Assembly (NCBI GenBank): GCA_963556195.1
Contig: OY744519.1
Location: forward strand, 112,239,645-112,303,644
Direction of reading: 5' to 3'
DNA length: 64,000 bases
Source of the DNA: Sepiola atlantica
Taxonomy: Eukaryota > Mollusca > Cephalopoda > Sepiida > Sepiolidae
The notes under the pieces are model-generated. The model was not told the DNA's origin. It saw only the letters and a program-made list of their open reading frames with translations, and ran no database searches. How positions within the stretch are numbered: the stretch's first letter is position 1; the number at the start of each line of letters is the position of its first letter. The position numbers and the translations under genes are program-made. Shown here piece by piece: positions 10,150 to 21,365 of this stretch.

Positions 10150-10665
10150 GAAGAAAAAATATTGTAGACAGTATTTTATGAATATAATAATTTTTAAAAA
10201 TAATCCGTCCTAAAAGAATCGTATTTTTAAATACCCACCTTTAAGTATCGTTATTGTAGACAGTATTTATGAATCTTATTATTTTAAAATAATCCCTCCT
10301 CCCTCATTGTAGACAGTATATTATGAATATTATTATTTTAAAATGATCCCTCCTCCATCATTGTAGACATTATATTATGAATCTTATTATTTTAAAATAA
10401 TCCCTCCGCCCTCATTGTAGACATTATATTATGAATATTATTATTTTAAAATAATCGCTCCTCCCCCATTGTAGATAGTATATTATGAATATTATTATTG
10501 TTAAATAATCTCTCTAAAAGAATATTTTGGTAATTAGTAAAAAGAAAACAGTTTATATTTATTAAGTGACAAAATAATAAATAGTAAATGGCAGCTGAAT
10601 GTGCATCGATAAAAGTGAACTTTGCACGCTGCGTGTCGAAAGGTAAATACAACAAAATAAGAAGT
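10150..10665. repeat. Short tandem-repeat region, about 54-bp period
   Basis: The block attgtagacagtat, then atgaat, then attattattttaaaataat, then ccctcct recurs about six times between 10160 and 10500 at a spacing of roughly 54 bp. The block continues beyond the solo LTR in longer, more diverged units to about 11.8 kb. Confidence 0.65.
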
Positions 10666-11246
10666 TGTAGCAGTCACCTCCTCCTTTCAAAACATAACTA
10701 CACCGGTTTGCCGGTAGGTGGCGCTTTTTCACCGACAGGTGGCGCCGTAAAGCGACACCAGAGTTATCTGCCCTTCGGACTATAAAAACCGGTGCATAAC
10801 GGAAAATCCGTCTCTTCCTCACCGACCTGCCTCGGCGGACGACGCTGACACTAGCGTTCCGTTTCACTCTTCTCTGGTCGACAGAACGACGCTAATACAC
10901 TAGCGTTTCGTCTCACGCTTTTCTCTTGAACTTGTCTCAGCAAAACAACTACCAACACACGTGGGCAAACAACGGTAAGAGTTCTCAACTCGTTTTCTTT
11001 GTGTACTGCTTCCAAAGACTTTTCCTACGCCGGATTCATTTCTTATACCTTTTCAAGAACTGTTTTTCCATCGACACACATGCATACATCACACACTTCA
11101 CCATTCCACGTACACACACGTTCAATAAACGTTATTTGATCTACTTCATTTTTGTTTATTAATTATTACTCTGTCTTTGCATGCAACATTGTTTGATTCA
11201 ACTTTACACGTTTATAATCGGGGGAACACGACCCTCGATCCTAACA
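10666..11246 (+). mobile_element. Solo LTR with 4-bp target-site duplication
   Basis: The element starts TGTAGCAGTC and ends GATCCTAACA, giving TGT...ACA termini. It is flanked on both sides by the same tetranucleotide AAGT (10662-10665 and 11247-11250). It interrupts an otherwise continuous tandem-repeat region. Inside, ctataaaaac near 10780 is a good TATA box, and ttcaataaacg near 11122 is a polyadenylation signal, in promoter-to-poly(A) order. The segment between them is GC-richer than its surroundings. These are the marks of an LTR left after recombination between the two LTRs of a Ty3/gypsy-type element. Short frames inside it are not genes. Confidence 0.8.
10776..10790 (+). promoter_or_regulatory. 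TATA box of the solo LTR
   Basis: cggactataaaaacc sits about 110 bp into the LTR, with a poly(A) signal about 340 bp downstream. It would drive the parental retrotransposon. Confidence 0.55.
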
Positions 11247-11250
11247 AAGT

Positions 11251-11815
11251 AAAGAAATATTGTAGGCTGTAGTTTATGAATATTATTATTGGTAAATAGT
11301 AACTCATAAAAGAATCGGTTTATAATTGGTTAAAAGAACGTTTTATGTTTATTAAGGAAAAACGATAATCTTCAAGCCCCAAGTGTCGTGAGATAAAACA
11401 AACACTGAAATAAAGAAATAGTGTAGACAGTAAATTGTCTGAATTTTATTATTGTTATTGACCCCCTAAAATAATAGTTGGGTAAATATTACAAAACAAG
11501 TTTTACATTTATCAAGGAAAAATATTACGCTTACTGGAAAAACATCCCACACATAGCGATAACAAAAATAATATTGGATACAGTATTTTATTGCAGACAG
11601 TCTTTTATGAATATTATTATTGTTAACCCTCTTCTCTAAAAAGAATTGTTTGATAAATATAAAAAAAAACGTTTTATATTTATTTTGGAAACATATTACA
11701 CTAACTAAAAAAAATTTGTAATATTTAAGCCCCACGCATAGCGAGATAAACATAAAATGAAAAAGTAAAGAAATATTGTAAATGACAGCGTGAAAACAGT
11801 AGTAATAGCACAAAA
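11251..11815. repeat. Diverged tandem repeats continuing past the solo LTR
   Basis: Three long units of about 150-160 bp each contain a gtagacagt-like start, atgaatattattattg, aacgttttatatttatt and aagccccac-like blocks with a gcgagataaa-type end. Confidence 0.55.
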
Positions 11816-11819
11816 ATTA

Positions 11820-12428
11820 AAAGGAACTGAATGATGTGAAAGTTCTTTTTAAGTCTGGAAAAGAAAAGAGTCGTTTGGTAATTAGTAAAATCGGCATTTT
11901 ATATTTGTTAGATGAAATCAAACAAATAAAAGTCTCTATATTTCAAAATGGCGACAGTGATTCCTTTTTCACGAATAACTCAATACCTTTTGTACCCTTC
12001 AAATACAGCATTCAAAAGGATATACCTCATTTAACATTTAATAGAAACAACCGGGTAAATGGAAATTAGAAATAAATATGTTACCTAGTATTATGGCAAG
12101 AAAGAAATAGTTTACTGCATGATTTGGATTTTTCGGACTACTTTTTGTGACGATTAGTTAAGATCATTTCAGATTTAATGTTAAGTAAATTAGTTTTAAT
12201 TTTCAGAATAGACAGTATTTCAGTTATTTAGAGATTACACAACTTAAATACGGGATGATATTATTTAGCATTTTTTCAAAAATGACAATTCAGTAGAGCA
12301 TTGAATCTGTCTATTCTTAAGGTACAGAATCTGCTTAGAAGTTAAATAAGCATAGTTGTCATTATTAAAAGTACTGATCTATGGAGAAATCCTTTGTTTA
12401 ATGTTTGATGCTGTGGGTCCAATATAAA
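11820..12428. other. AT-rich, no gene seen
   Basis: An open stretch of about 77 codons at 11836-12069 has no recognisable motif. Confidence 0.4.

Positions 12429-12430
<2 letters not shown>

Positions 12431-12475
<45 letters not shown>
12431..12475. repeat. (ATT)n microsatellite
   Basis: Fourteen or so ATT units in a row. Confidence 0.95.
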
Positions 12476-12665
12476 GATTATTATTAAATTTAGCAATACA
12501 TCTATAAATTACATAATTTATTTCATACAATTATTATTAAGTGGGCATTTACTTTTATCTCTACAATTTCAAGCATTTATCGTGGGTATTGTGATTATAT
12601 TTTAATCAATTTGGTATTTTAAAATGTTATTGTAGTTAAATTAATTATATTAGACAAATAATCGT

Positions 12666-13196
12666 CGTTTTGCACTACTTTTATGTCCCCTTACGAACAT
12701 TTGCATCAAGATATAATGATACTAAACCTTATGTCAAAATCCATTACAAGATTTTGATTTTAGAAAATGTCTAAATTAGGGGTCTTCAGAAGAAATTGAA
12801 ATGTTGGAAATGCTACTTACTTAGTGTCGAATTCAATGCAAATATATTTCAAATTTGAATTTTCAAATGGAAGGTTGTGCTCATATTATGTCCCTATGCC
12901 CCTTTAAAATGCTCCAACGAAACTGAAATTTGTGGAATATTTAGTAATTGATTTCTTAATACCTATTGTTAAAATTTCACAAAAATCGGAGGTATCTGAA
13001 TTTTTCACGAAGGGCTCCCATTCCATTTTTACACGCTTTGCATCAAACTAAATATAGTCCACATTTAGACTCCTTACGTCTAGCAGCTGTTTTCGAAATT
13101 TATAATGATCGGTTAATAATTTTATGAGTGAATCAGGTACATGCAAATATATAAACATATAAAGATGCCTAACTTTATAAAATATATATATATATA
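12666..13196 (+). repeat. Dispersed repeat family A, copy 2
   Basis: It begins cgttttgcactacttttatg and ends at a (TA)n tract. It shares tttatgtccccttacgaa with the copy at 39.57 kb. Its middle holds the block aaatttcacaaaaatcggag, common to all three copies. Confidence 0.7.
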
Positions 13197-13199
13197 GTA

Positions 13200-13540
13200 T
13201 TTTGCAATCTTATTTATATTTTTCTGTGTTCTTTTAAAACATTTGTGTTGTTCTCATTTCTTTTATTCATTTAATTCTCTTCTTTTCTCTTTTTCGATTT
13301 TCCTTTATTCATCGATTCCCCCCCCCCTCCAGAGATTTTCTCAAATCAACCTTTCTATTTGAAGAGACCGAGAAGCGATTCTTCCAACATTTAACCTCTT
13401 TTATTCCCATTGTTTTCACTTTTGTCATCGCTTTTTGGTATCTGCTGTTTGAGATCTGGGCGTTCGTCGTCATCTAAAAACTGATAACGGTTTTGAACTG
13501 ATGCATCAGCCCCGGCAGTTCTCCTTTTTTTAGATCCCGA
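13200..13540. other. Pyrimidine-rich sequence, no gene seen
   Basis: A C-homopolymer lies near 13319. The sequence then changes into the purine-rich stretch that follows. Confidence 0.4.
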
Positions 13541-13972
13541 GGAAAAAAAAGGATAAAGAAGAGAAAGAAAAGAAGAGAAAGGAAAGAATCGCAAAAGGAG
13601 AGATAGAAATAAGGTAGTCAATATCAACTTTTTACCTCTCCTTTTTTTTTTTGATGTCTTCTGTCTCCAAGTTTCACCCACTCCCCTTTTTCTCAATATA
13701 AAAAGAAGTTCAGACGGAGAAAAAGGAAGAACAAAATAAGAGGAGGATGAAAGAAATGGGAAGAATTAAGAGGATGAGCGAGTAAAAGAGAACGAGAGAA
13801 CACGAGAGATTTAGAGATAGAGAGAGAAAATGCAAGGAGTAAAGAACAGAAAAGAGAGCGATGAATAGGAAAAGGAAAAGTCATACACGAAGGGAAGAGA
13901 GAGAGAGACAGAGAGAGAGAGAGAGACAGAGAGAGAGAGAGACAGAGAAAGAGAAAGAGAGAGAGACAGAGA

Positions 13973-14003
<31 letters not shown>

Positions 14004-14100
14004 TAGATAGAAAGCCAGAAACAGAGAAGTGGTAGAAAGGATAAAAGAATATACAACGAAACAAAATGGAGAAACGTTATCAGAAAATGAAAACAGAGAC
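13540..14100. repeat. Purine-rich (GA)n low-complexity tract
   Basis: Long GA/GAGAC runs with a strong purine bias on the plus strand. Apparent Leu/Ser-rich frames on the minus strand are artefacts of the CT repeat. Confidence 0.9.
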
Positions 14101-14113
14101 CACGGTATCACAT

Positions 14114-14275
14114 GTCCTTTGGGCTGGGATCAAAATTTAGTATTTGTTTAGATAGTCTAGAACAAAGACTATTTTTGGTACCATCCAAAGTGATTCTCTT
14201 TGGGGGAGCTGGATTTACCCCCACATTAAACCAACCTTGTATCACATCCTGCTCCCGTGGGCGTGACAAATCAAC
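14114..14275 (+). repeat. U2-headed SINE, short divergent subfamily
   Basis: The start cctttgggctgggatcaaaa, followed by tttagtatttgttt, is a diverged U2 head. The 3' part (ccttgtatcacatcctgctc, cgtgggcgtgaca) aligns with the tail of the long SINE (ccttgggtcacatcttac, ttgtgggagta). The large GC-rich middle of the long form is missing. Its internal ggggagctggatttaccccc is a hairpin shared with the copy near 30.5 kb. Confidence 0.6.
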
Positions 14276-14280
14276 AAAAC

Positions 14281-14360
14281 ACGGAGAGAGAGAAAGAGGG
14301 GGAAGGGCGTACGTGTGTGTGGGAAGAATGAGGAGAAGCAAGAAAATAGAGAGAGGGAGC

Positions 14361-14408
<48 letters not shown>

Positions 14409-14410
14409 CT
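14281..14410. repeat. (GA)n low-complexity tract
   Basis: A pure GAGAGA run of about 40 bp lies at the end of a purine-rich block. Confidence 0.9.
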
Positions 14411-16160
14411 ATTTCCGAATGCGAAAGAACCCACGGAATAAATACAATGAGAATAAAGAAGGAAAACCGATTGAATGACGTGACGACAGTGGCGGACATT
14501 TTCTGATAGAAAAGGTGAATAAGCAGAGGAGGAAACTGAAGGAAGTGGAACGAATCGGAGAGGGGGTTGGTGGGTATGTGATGACAGAGAAAAAGGAAAA
14601 ATCTACGGTAAATAGATTAAACGGAGAGGAAAGTGAAGAGAGGAAGAAAACGACGATAATCCAAATAACAATACTGCAAAGAAATCAGATTTCTACCATT
14701 TTTTATTTTATTTATATAATTTGCAATACAAATTTCCTTTCACTGTCTAAGTCTATCATGACTAGAGATTTCTTTCTGCCGGTAATGTGATCTGAGGTCG
14801 AGCACGCAGTTACAACACTGAGCGCACACAAAAGTAACAACCCTATTATGTTTCTGACACGAAGCTAATAGAGAAGCTAAGTGAGATTCCAATGATTAAA
14901 GAGATCCAGAAAACAAACAATATGAAGAGTTAAATATAAAACGCTATTACGTCAGAAAAGAAGTGTCGTTTGATATTGGCCCTTAGTTATACGGCCCAAG
15001 ACTAAATGGACCACTGGGAGCAAGCTTTAAAATCCGAGCAGAGCTCAGCTTTAATCTTGTAATCATATAAACAGTCGCGAACACACAGATCCTATTTCCG
15101 ATGTATCGTAAATCACCGTAGCTATCATATGTCCATAAAAGTGAAAACGAATGTGTAGCGATATGAGTGAGATATAGACGATGGCCTTTCGTATTTCGTT
15201 GTATTATGACTCACTCTAACAAGTAAAAGTAAAGTCTGTGGGTTAAGGGGGGTAAAAGCAGAATTAACGAACGCATAACATTTTTATAAATTTATAAGAT
15301 GTAGAACTTGTGTGTATGATTGAAGTGTTAAGACAATTACATTGTTCTTTTTGTGTTTAGAATAGACAAAGATGAATTTCTCTGTGTAAGAAGAGTGTTT
15401 ATATATATTTGCCTTCCTTTATCAGTGTGAGAGTATGCACGTGGTTCATGCCTCTTCCCCCGATGAGTCGCCGGGGGGAGAGTGTATTTGTGCCCTTTCT
15501 TCTTGCCGTCTTCTCTTGGCTGACAGAGGGAGGCAGTGGCGGTTTGTTCTATTCTATCAAAAAGTGATCGGCTCAAAGATCGAATTAGTTTTAGGTTGTA
15601 AAGATGACTTAGTCTGCGGACATAATTGTAAATAGGTCACATGAATTATTTATTTTTTATTAATGTCTTTGCTTTTTCTCTTTGAGTCGATTTGTAGAAA
15701 ATGTGTTAGCCTTTTTAGGAATCATTTTGAGGCATGTTCACACTATCGGTTTATAATTATAGACTTGCAAGATATGAAAACCTATAAATTCAATAATGTT
15801 TTACGTTCAGTTGAAGATGTAAGAAAAATACTCAAAATCGAGAGACATTTTTATTGTTGGAACCAAGCAAGTCTAACAAAGGCGCTTTACAAACGGAAGA
15901 TTTATCATGGGATGTGCAATAAAGACAAAACTGTGTGTTCAGACGAGAAATATCGTTTAACTTATTCAGAAAAACTGACACCAAACAGAATGGGTACAAA
16001 ATCAGAACACGCTCAATGAAAATGTCAAAGATGGCTATATTTGCGTGTCTTCTGTACATTACATAACATTAAACACCGTTAATTTATTTGAAGACTAAAC
16101 ACAGCTATTTTTGATTGAACCTAATTTAGCTGATTTTGCTTCCACATTGAACTAAGGGGG
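14411..16160. other. Unique sequence, no gene seen
   Basis: Several open stretches of 60-120 codons occur, the largest being 118 codons at 15663-16019 on the plus strand. None shows a motif, splice pattern or base composition that would support a gene. Confidence 0.4.
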
Positions 16161-16164
16161 TAAT

Positions 16165-16275
16165 TTTAAATAGTTTTTTTTTAATACTAATGAGTCATAG
16201 CTTACCAAGGCTTAACACCACTTGAGGATAAGAGATAATGAGATGAATGGATTGACAGTTGAATGGTGATGGATA
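16165..16275 (-). repeat. Possible fragment related to the 5S-headed SINE
   Basis: The outer ends (a T-tract then aatactaatga; and a gataa...gattgacagttgaa block) resemble the two ends of the element at 19.24-19.57 kb, with the middle missing. Confidence 0.3.
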
Positions 16276-16489
16276 TTATAATAGAATTGAAAATGATCAA
16301 TGCACATAACAAAATTTACTGACTTATACGGACAGTTTATCGACATTAGATTTGAAGAGGACCATGTTGTTGCCTTCAGGGAAGCAATCTTGTAGAAACG
16401 TGTTCAACAGATGGAAAGTTCATGGAAATTCTGATTTATGTTAGACACACGGACGAAGAAAGGAAATTATGTTTTTGAATTTTTAGATG

Positions 16490-16835
16490 AGGATTGATAA
16501 TTTGTATAATTTGGATTATTCGGACTACTGTTCTCATCTTGAGTGTTATTCTCATAACGTTTCAGCCGCTGTAAATCCCGGCCTTTTTCTCAGTGCGGGC
16601 GATACTAAGAATTGTGAATTACTGAAGATTTCTCTCAGTAATGGCTGACTGAATGAGAGCATGCTACCCCCGTGGATTAAATAAAGGACACCGTTCAAAA
16701 TTCCGTCCAGATTCCCGATTTCGACAGAAATATTCCCGAGTTCGAAAAGCGGCACCTGAAGAAGGTCGAAGGTTACAGCGTCCGAAACGTTGTGAGAATA
16801 ACACTCAAGATAAAACAGTAGTCCAAATAATCAAA
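16490..16835. repeat. Palindromic element related to the 7.3-8.6 kb repeat
   Basis: The left end (ggattattcggactactgtt, ctcatcttgagtgttattct) recurs inverted at the right end (agaataacactcaagat, acagtagtccaaataatc). The interior contains gtgcgggcgatac, also found beside the tRNA-like centre at 7.97 kb. Confidence 0.65.
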
Positions 16836-16954
16836 ATTATACGATGAAGGGAAAGTTCTTTATAGTGGTGGTAGAAACGAGCTCCTGCTGTGGAAATTTT
16901 ACAAGGATGAACAAAATTTGGAGCTCAGTCGAGAACTTTCTATAGAAAAAAGAA

Positions 16955-17395
16955 AAATATTCTAACAACACATGTACTGGTTAAAAAGAAAAATATTCTA
17001 ATAACACATGTACTGGTTAAAAAAAATATTTAATAACACATGTACTGGTTAAAAAGAAAAATATTCTAACAACACATGTACTGGTTAAAAAGAAAAATAT
17101 TCTGATAACACATGTACTGGTTAAAAAGAAAAATATTCTAATAACACATGTACTGGTTAAAAAAAAAATTTAATAACACATGTACTGGTTAAAAAGAAAA
17201 ATATTCTAACAACACATGTACTGGTTAAAAAGAAAAATATTCTAATAACACATGTACTGGTTAAAAAGAAAAAAATTCTAATAACATATGTACTGGTTAA
17301 AAAGAAAAATATTCTAATAACACATGTACTGGTTAAAAAGAAAAATATTCTAACAAAACATGTACTGGTTAAAAAGAAAAAAATTCTAGGGTATC
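16955..17395. repeat. 36-bp minisatellite, block 1
   Basis: About twelve units of a 36-bp repeat: ggttaaaaagaaaaatattc followed by taataacacatgtact. A few units are shortened. On the minus strand every unit reads as the same 12 residues (FFFLTSTCVIRI type), purely because 36 is divisible by three. Confidence 0.95.
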
Positions 17396-17855
17396 TTTTA
17401 TAATGATCAGTACAGTCGCGGACGGGGTCCAAAAAACGAACGAGAACGGGGTTATAAAAATAAATATGCAACAAGTGAGTTTAACCTACATCGAGAAGAG
17501 ATATTTGTCTACTTACCTATTATATTTGCTTGTATTTTTACGTACTATAAATAGGTTTTTATTAGATGTAAAAAAAAAATTTCTTGTTCATTTTTTACTC
17601 GTATTTTTTTCTAGACAAAATGGCGTCTTTTGCTCACTTCCTTACGAGCAAGCGCCATTTTTTTTTGCAATGTTCGTGTGACAAAACTATTGATTTCTAA
17701 TAAATAGCAGTTGGAACGGTTTAAAAACACAAACAAATATCACAGGTCATTTTTAAATTAACTTTTATCGACTACAGTTACTTTTATTTGTTGTATATTT
17801 GTTTTTTTTAGCGTTTTCAGCGTACGGATTATAATAAAATATACCCAAATTCTTA
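17396..17855. other. Unique spacer between minisatellite blocks
   Basis: No gene seen. At about 17617-17660, aaaatggcg and cgccatttt form a hairpin, with gctc/gagc pairing further inside. Confidence 0.4.
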
Positions 17856-18420
17856 TAACACATGTACTGGTAAAAAAGAAAAATATTCTAACAACACATG
17901 TACTGGTTAAAAAGAAAAATATTCTAATAACACAAGTACTGGTTAAAAAGAAAAATATTCTAACAACACATGTACTGGTTGAAAAGAAAAAAATTCTAAT
18001 AACACATGTACTGGTTAAAAAGAAAAATATTCTAACAACACATGTACTGGTTAAAAAGAAAAATATTCTAATAACACATGTACTGGTTAAAAAGAAAAAT
18101 ATTCTAATAACACATGTACTGGTAAAAAAGAAAAATATTCTAATAACACATGTACTGGTTGAAAAGAAAAATATTCTAATAACACATGTACTGGTAAAAA
18201 AGAAAAATATTCTAATAACACATGTACTGGTAAAAAAGAAAAATATTCTAATAACACATGTACTGGTAAAAAAGAAAAATATTCTAATAACACATGTACT
18301 GGTAAAAAAGAAAAATATTCTAATAACACATGTACTGGTAAAAAAGAAAAATATTCTAACAACACATGTACTAGTTAAAAAGAAAAACATTCTAATAACA
18401 CATGTACTGTTTAAAAAGAG
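17856..18420. repeat. 36-bp minisatellite, block 2
   Basis: About fifteen units of the same 36-bp repeat, with a ggtaaaaaag variant dominating in the centre and ggttaaaaag at the edges. Confidence 0.95.
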
Positions 18421-18755
18421 TAATGCAATTATTTGTTCAGTGGAGTGAAAATGAAAAAGAGGACATTTTGAGAAACCTGGCAAAGACGGATTCTCCAAGT
18501 AGTAGATAACCTTTAGAAATAATAAATTTGGCTTATCGTAACACCTTACTACACTTTAGGGAGTACCTTTATCATATTGGAAAAACATCCGAGGAGATTT
18601 TTTACAATGTTTTTCTATTGCAAATTTCTTTCAGAGATTCCAAACAAATATCATATATTTTTTAAAAATTATAAAAATAAAATCCAACACGTAACAATAT
18701 GCCCTAAAATTGAAAAACTATGCATCAAAAATACTAAAAACATACTTTTTTAAAA
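18421..18755. other. AT-rich, no gene seen
   Basis: No recognisable feature. Confidence 0.4.
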
Positions 18756-18759
18756 ACAT

Positions 18760-19145
18760 AGCTCACCCCAAACAAGGTAAGGGGCTACTGAGAATTAAGA
18801 TGAACATTTTGGGGGTCATCTTAAATTGGGAGCTGTGTAACGATATGCTTGTTCACATTAGTTTTAAATTTCTGCATGTAGGTAGAGTCGGAGAAACAAT
18901 AAGCAGGGAGGGAGTTCCAAAGACCGGCAGCACGAGGACAGAAGCTATTGGAGTAGAAGGCGCTCCAGCATCTAGGGACCTCCACAGTGAATGGATGGGA
19001 TTTAGCTGATTGTCGGGTTGGTTGGGTGTATTTACGTCGAGGGATCACCAAAGCAGAAAGTTCATCAGAGCAGATTCCATCGACGTACTTGTAAAACAAG
19101 CACAAGGATGCAACATTGCGGCGATGGGACAGGGTCTGGAGCTTG
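18760..19145 (-). pseudogene. LINE 3' end (C-terminus of the RT polyprotein plus 3' UTR)
   Basis: The minus strand encodes a C-terminal LINE tail (19105-18821). It includes PRRKYTQPTRQSAKSHPFTV and the conserved block SNSFCPRAAGLWNSLPAYCF, followed by KFKTNVNKH near the stop. This FxPRxxxLWNxLP block is usual at the end of CR1/Jockey-type LINE ORF2 proteins. The short 3' UTR contains ctcagtagccccttac. Homologous 5'-truncated copies lie at 31.95 and 62.2 kb, so this is one LINE family. Confidence 0.75.
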
Positions 19146-19237
19146 ATGTATAGTGAGGGGCATTAGAGGCTCTTCTTTTAACCTTGTCTAAGAGGGAGAG
19201 ATTAGTGAATGGATTTTGAAAGAGAGTGAATGTGACA

Positions 19238-19570
19238 TTATTTTTTTTTTTTCATACTAATAATTCACCACTTAACAAGAGCAAAAGCCACTAAAAAAAA
19301 AAAACGAATGGAAGCGGCATTCACGCTAAGCGGGTTGAGCCGGCTTCCTTGTTTCTAGGGAATATCAAATTCACAAGCGGTCCCCAGTCGCATGTATAGC
19401 GACGTTAGGTGTTGCAGTATTTTGCAGGAAGGTAACGTCCTCCCACATACAGTCACCCATCTGGTATTGACCAGGCTCAAGGTCGCTTAACTTCGGTCAT
19501 CTAACGAAAACCAGTGTCACGACGTGATTAAGCAACTCGATGATAAGGATCAATTAGATTGTCAGTTGAA
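19238..19570 (-). repeat. 5S-rRNA-headed SINE-like element
   Basis: On the minus strand, from about 19545 leftwards, the sequence reads acactggttttcg, then gaccgaagttaagcgacctt, then gagcctggtcaatacc and agatgggtgactg. These match the internal promoter half of 5S rRNA (GAAGTTAAGCGACCTTGGGC, CCTGGTTAATACTTGGATGG, GTGACTG). A non-5S body of about 140 bp follows, and then an A-rich tail. The two A-runs near the 3' end are read as T-runs at 19241-19252 and A-runs at 19295-19306 on the plus strand. A 5S head plus an unrelated body plus an A-tail is the SINE3 layout. Confidence 0.65.
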
Positions 19571-19985
19571 CTATAAAACAGTACTATGAGAGGGTATTTT
19601 TTTAAATAAAAAATTGTAGACGGAGCGAACTTTTAATTCTATTGTTTGCTATCAATCTTTTAGACATATTTAATTTGATTCAATAAATTTATAAAACAAA
19701 AAAAAACAATGACACTAATTTCGAAGAGAATTAAAAGTTGTTTTGTTCTTTACAATCAATGTAAACATTTTTCTGCGGTTAAAACTATGTTTGAATAACT
19801 ACTTACTCATTGCAAAATTAATGTACGCTCAAGTTTAATACAGCTAATAAAAATATAATCCGGCAAATGACAGCTATATGAGAACACTCCTTTACTCTTG
19901 GTAAAAAGATACTTGTGTTTCTAAACAATGGAAACAGGTTCCTAATTCTTCTTCAACTGAGCCTTCGTATATGTTTATTTTTGCA
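19571..19985. other. AT-rich, no gene seen
   Basis: It ends in a short (TA)n tract next to the mariner-type element. Confidence 0.4.
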
Positions 19986-19998
19986 TATATATATATAT

Positions 19999-21365
19999 AC
20001 AGGGTGACCCCAAAAAAACGGGCCCCAAATCTAATTAGGCCCTGTTTCTTAGTGTTTCGTCCGAATGAAATGAATTTTGGGGCATAACTAGATTATTATA
20101 TTCACAACATCATATCAAAATACTAGGGTCTTTGGCCTTTTTTTCTCCGTTCTACAGCATGTGTTCTAGATGGACTCCTTTTAGCTCCGTGCATTTCTTG
20201 AGGTGCAGAACGAAGTTGCCCATGACGTTCTTACAGACTGAATTGGGAATGGCTCTCATCTCCTCCCTGATGGCTTCCTAGAGTTCCGTGATGGTTCTGG
20301 GTTTCCCTGCGTACACTCTGTCCTTAAGATAGCCCCAAAGGAAATCATCTGGGGGGGCTTAGGTCCGGGCTATGGGGTGGCCACTCAAAATTAGTCTTGA
20401 GACTGATCACTCTGCCTCCGAAGTTCTCTTTCAGCCAATCACGGGACAGGTTTGAGGTGTGAGAACTTGCTCCGTCTTGCTGGAACCAGAACTTGCTCAT
20501 GAGCGACGGGTAGAGGGTTTGGAGCTCACTCTTGAAGGTTTTGAAGACCTCCACATACCTATCCTTTGTGACTGTCACTGCTGCGCTAGATTCTTCGATG
20601 AAGATTGGTCCGATGATGCCTCTGACCGAGATTGCAGCCCACACCGTGCAATTAGGAGAGTGCAGGGCTTGGTGGCTAATTCATTGGGTCTGAAGGACCC
20701 CCAGAAGACATTTTTCTTGGAGTTTGCCTTTCCGTCAAGATGAAAGTGGGCTTCATCTGAGGTCCAAAAGAGGTTAAGGAAACTTGGTGTCTCCTCGATC
20801 TTATCGAGCATCTTGACTGCCATAGCGCTCCTCTGCTTCTTGTCTGAGGCTGTAAGGGTCTGCAGCGTCTGTATTCTGTATGGGTAAGCCCTGATATCGT
20901 TCACCAGCACTCTCCTGCAAGTCTCACAGGAGATACCGAGGGACTGACTTCGCTTACGCACAGAGCGTTTCGGACTCTCCTGGAGAGACTCTCTCACACT
21001 TTCGACCAGCTCGGCTGTCCGCTTCTTGGGACGTCCCGAGTGGCTTGGACGGTTCTTACTGGCAGCGTTGAAGTTCTCCACGGTCCCATACTTCTCGAAG
21101 TGGTCCACCCAGTTCTGAATTCTGCTTTTGGGTGGAGCCTTTTCACATCTGAACTGATGCATGAAACTGTCCTGGGTTTTCTTAAACGAGCCTGTTTTGT
21201 AGTAAAATTTAACACAGCGTATTCTTTGTCCCAGCTCCCACTGAGGTCCTGGTGCACTCACGGTCGTTGATTCTGCCATGTCCTGTAAAATAATGGCAAT
21301 CGGTGAATAAATAAAGGAGATATCACATAAAGTGTACACGGGGCCCGTTTTTTTTTTGAGTCACC

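Noticed and set aside
13690..14500. Several Leu/Ser- or Arg/Glu-rich genes
   Set aside because: They are translations of GA/CT low-complexity tracts. The same holds near 30.6 and 34.6 kb.
16955..18420. Regularly spaced repeats resembling a CRISPR array
   Set aside because: The whole 36-bp unit repeats with no unique spacers, and the context is eukaryotic.
17758..18498. A 246-codon gene encoding a hydrophobic repeat protein
   Set aside because: It is the minus-strand reading of the 36-bp minisatellite.
19430..19550. A functional 5S rRNA gene
   Set aside because: The 5' third is diverged, the 3' end departs from 5S after gtgactg, and an unrelated body follows.
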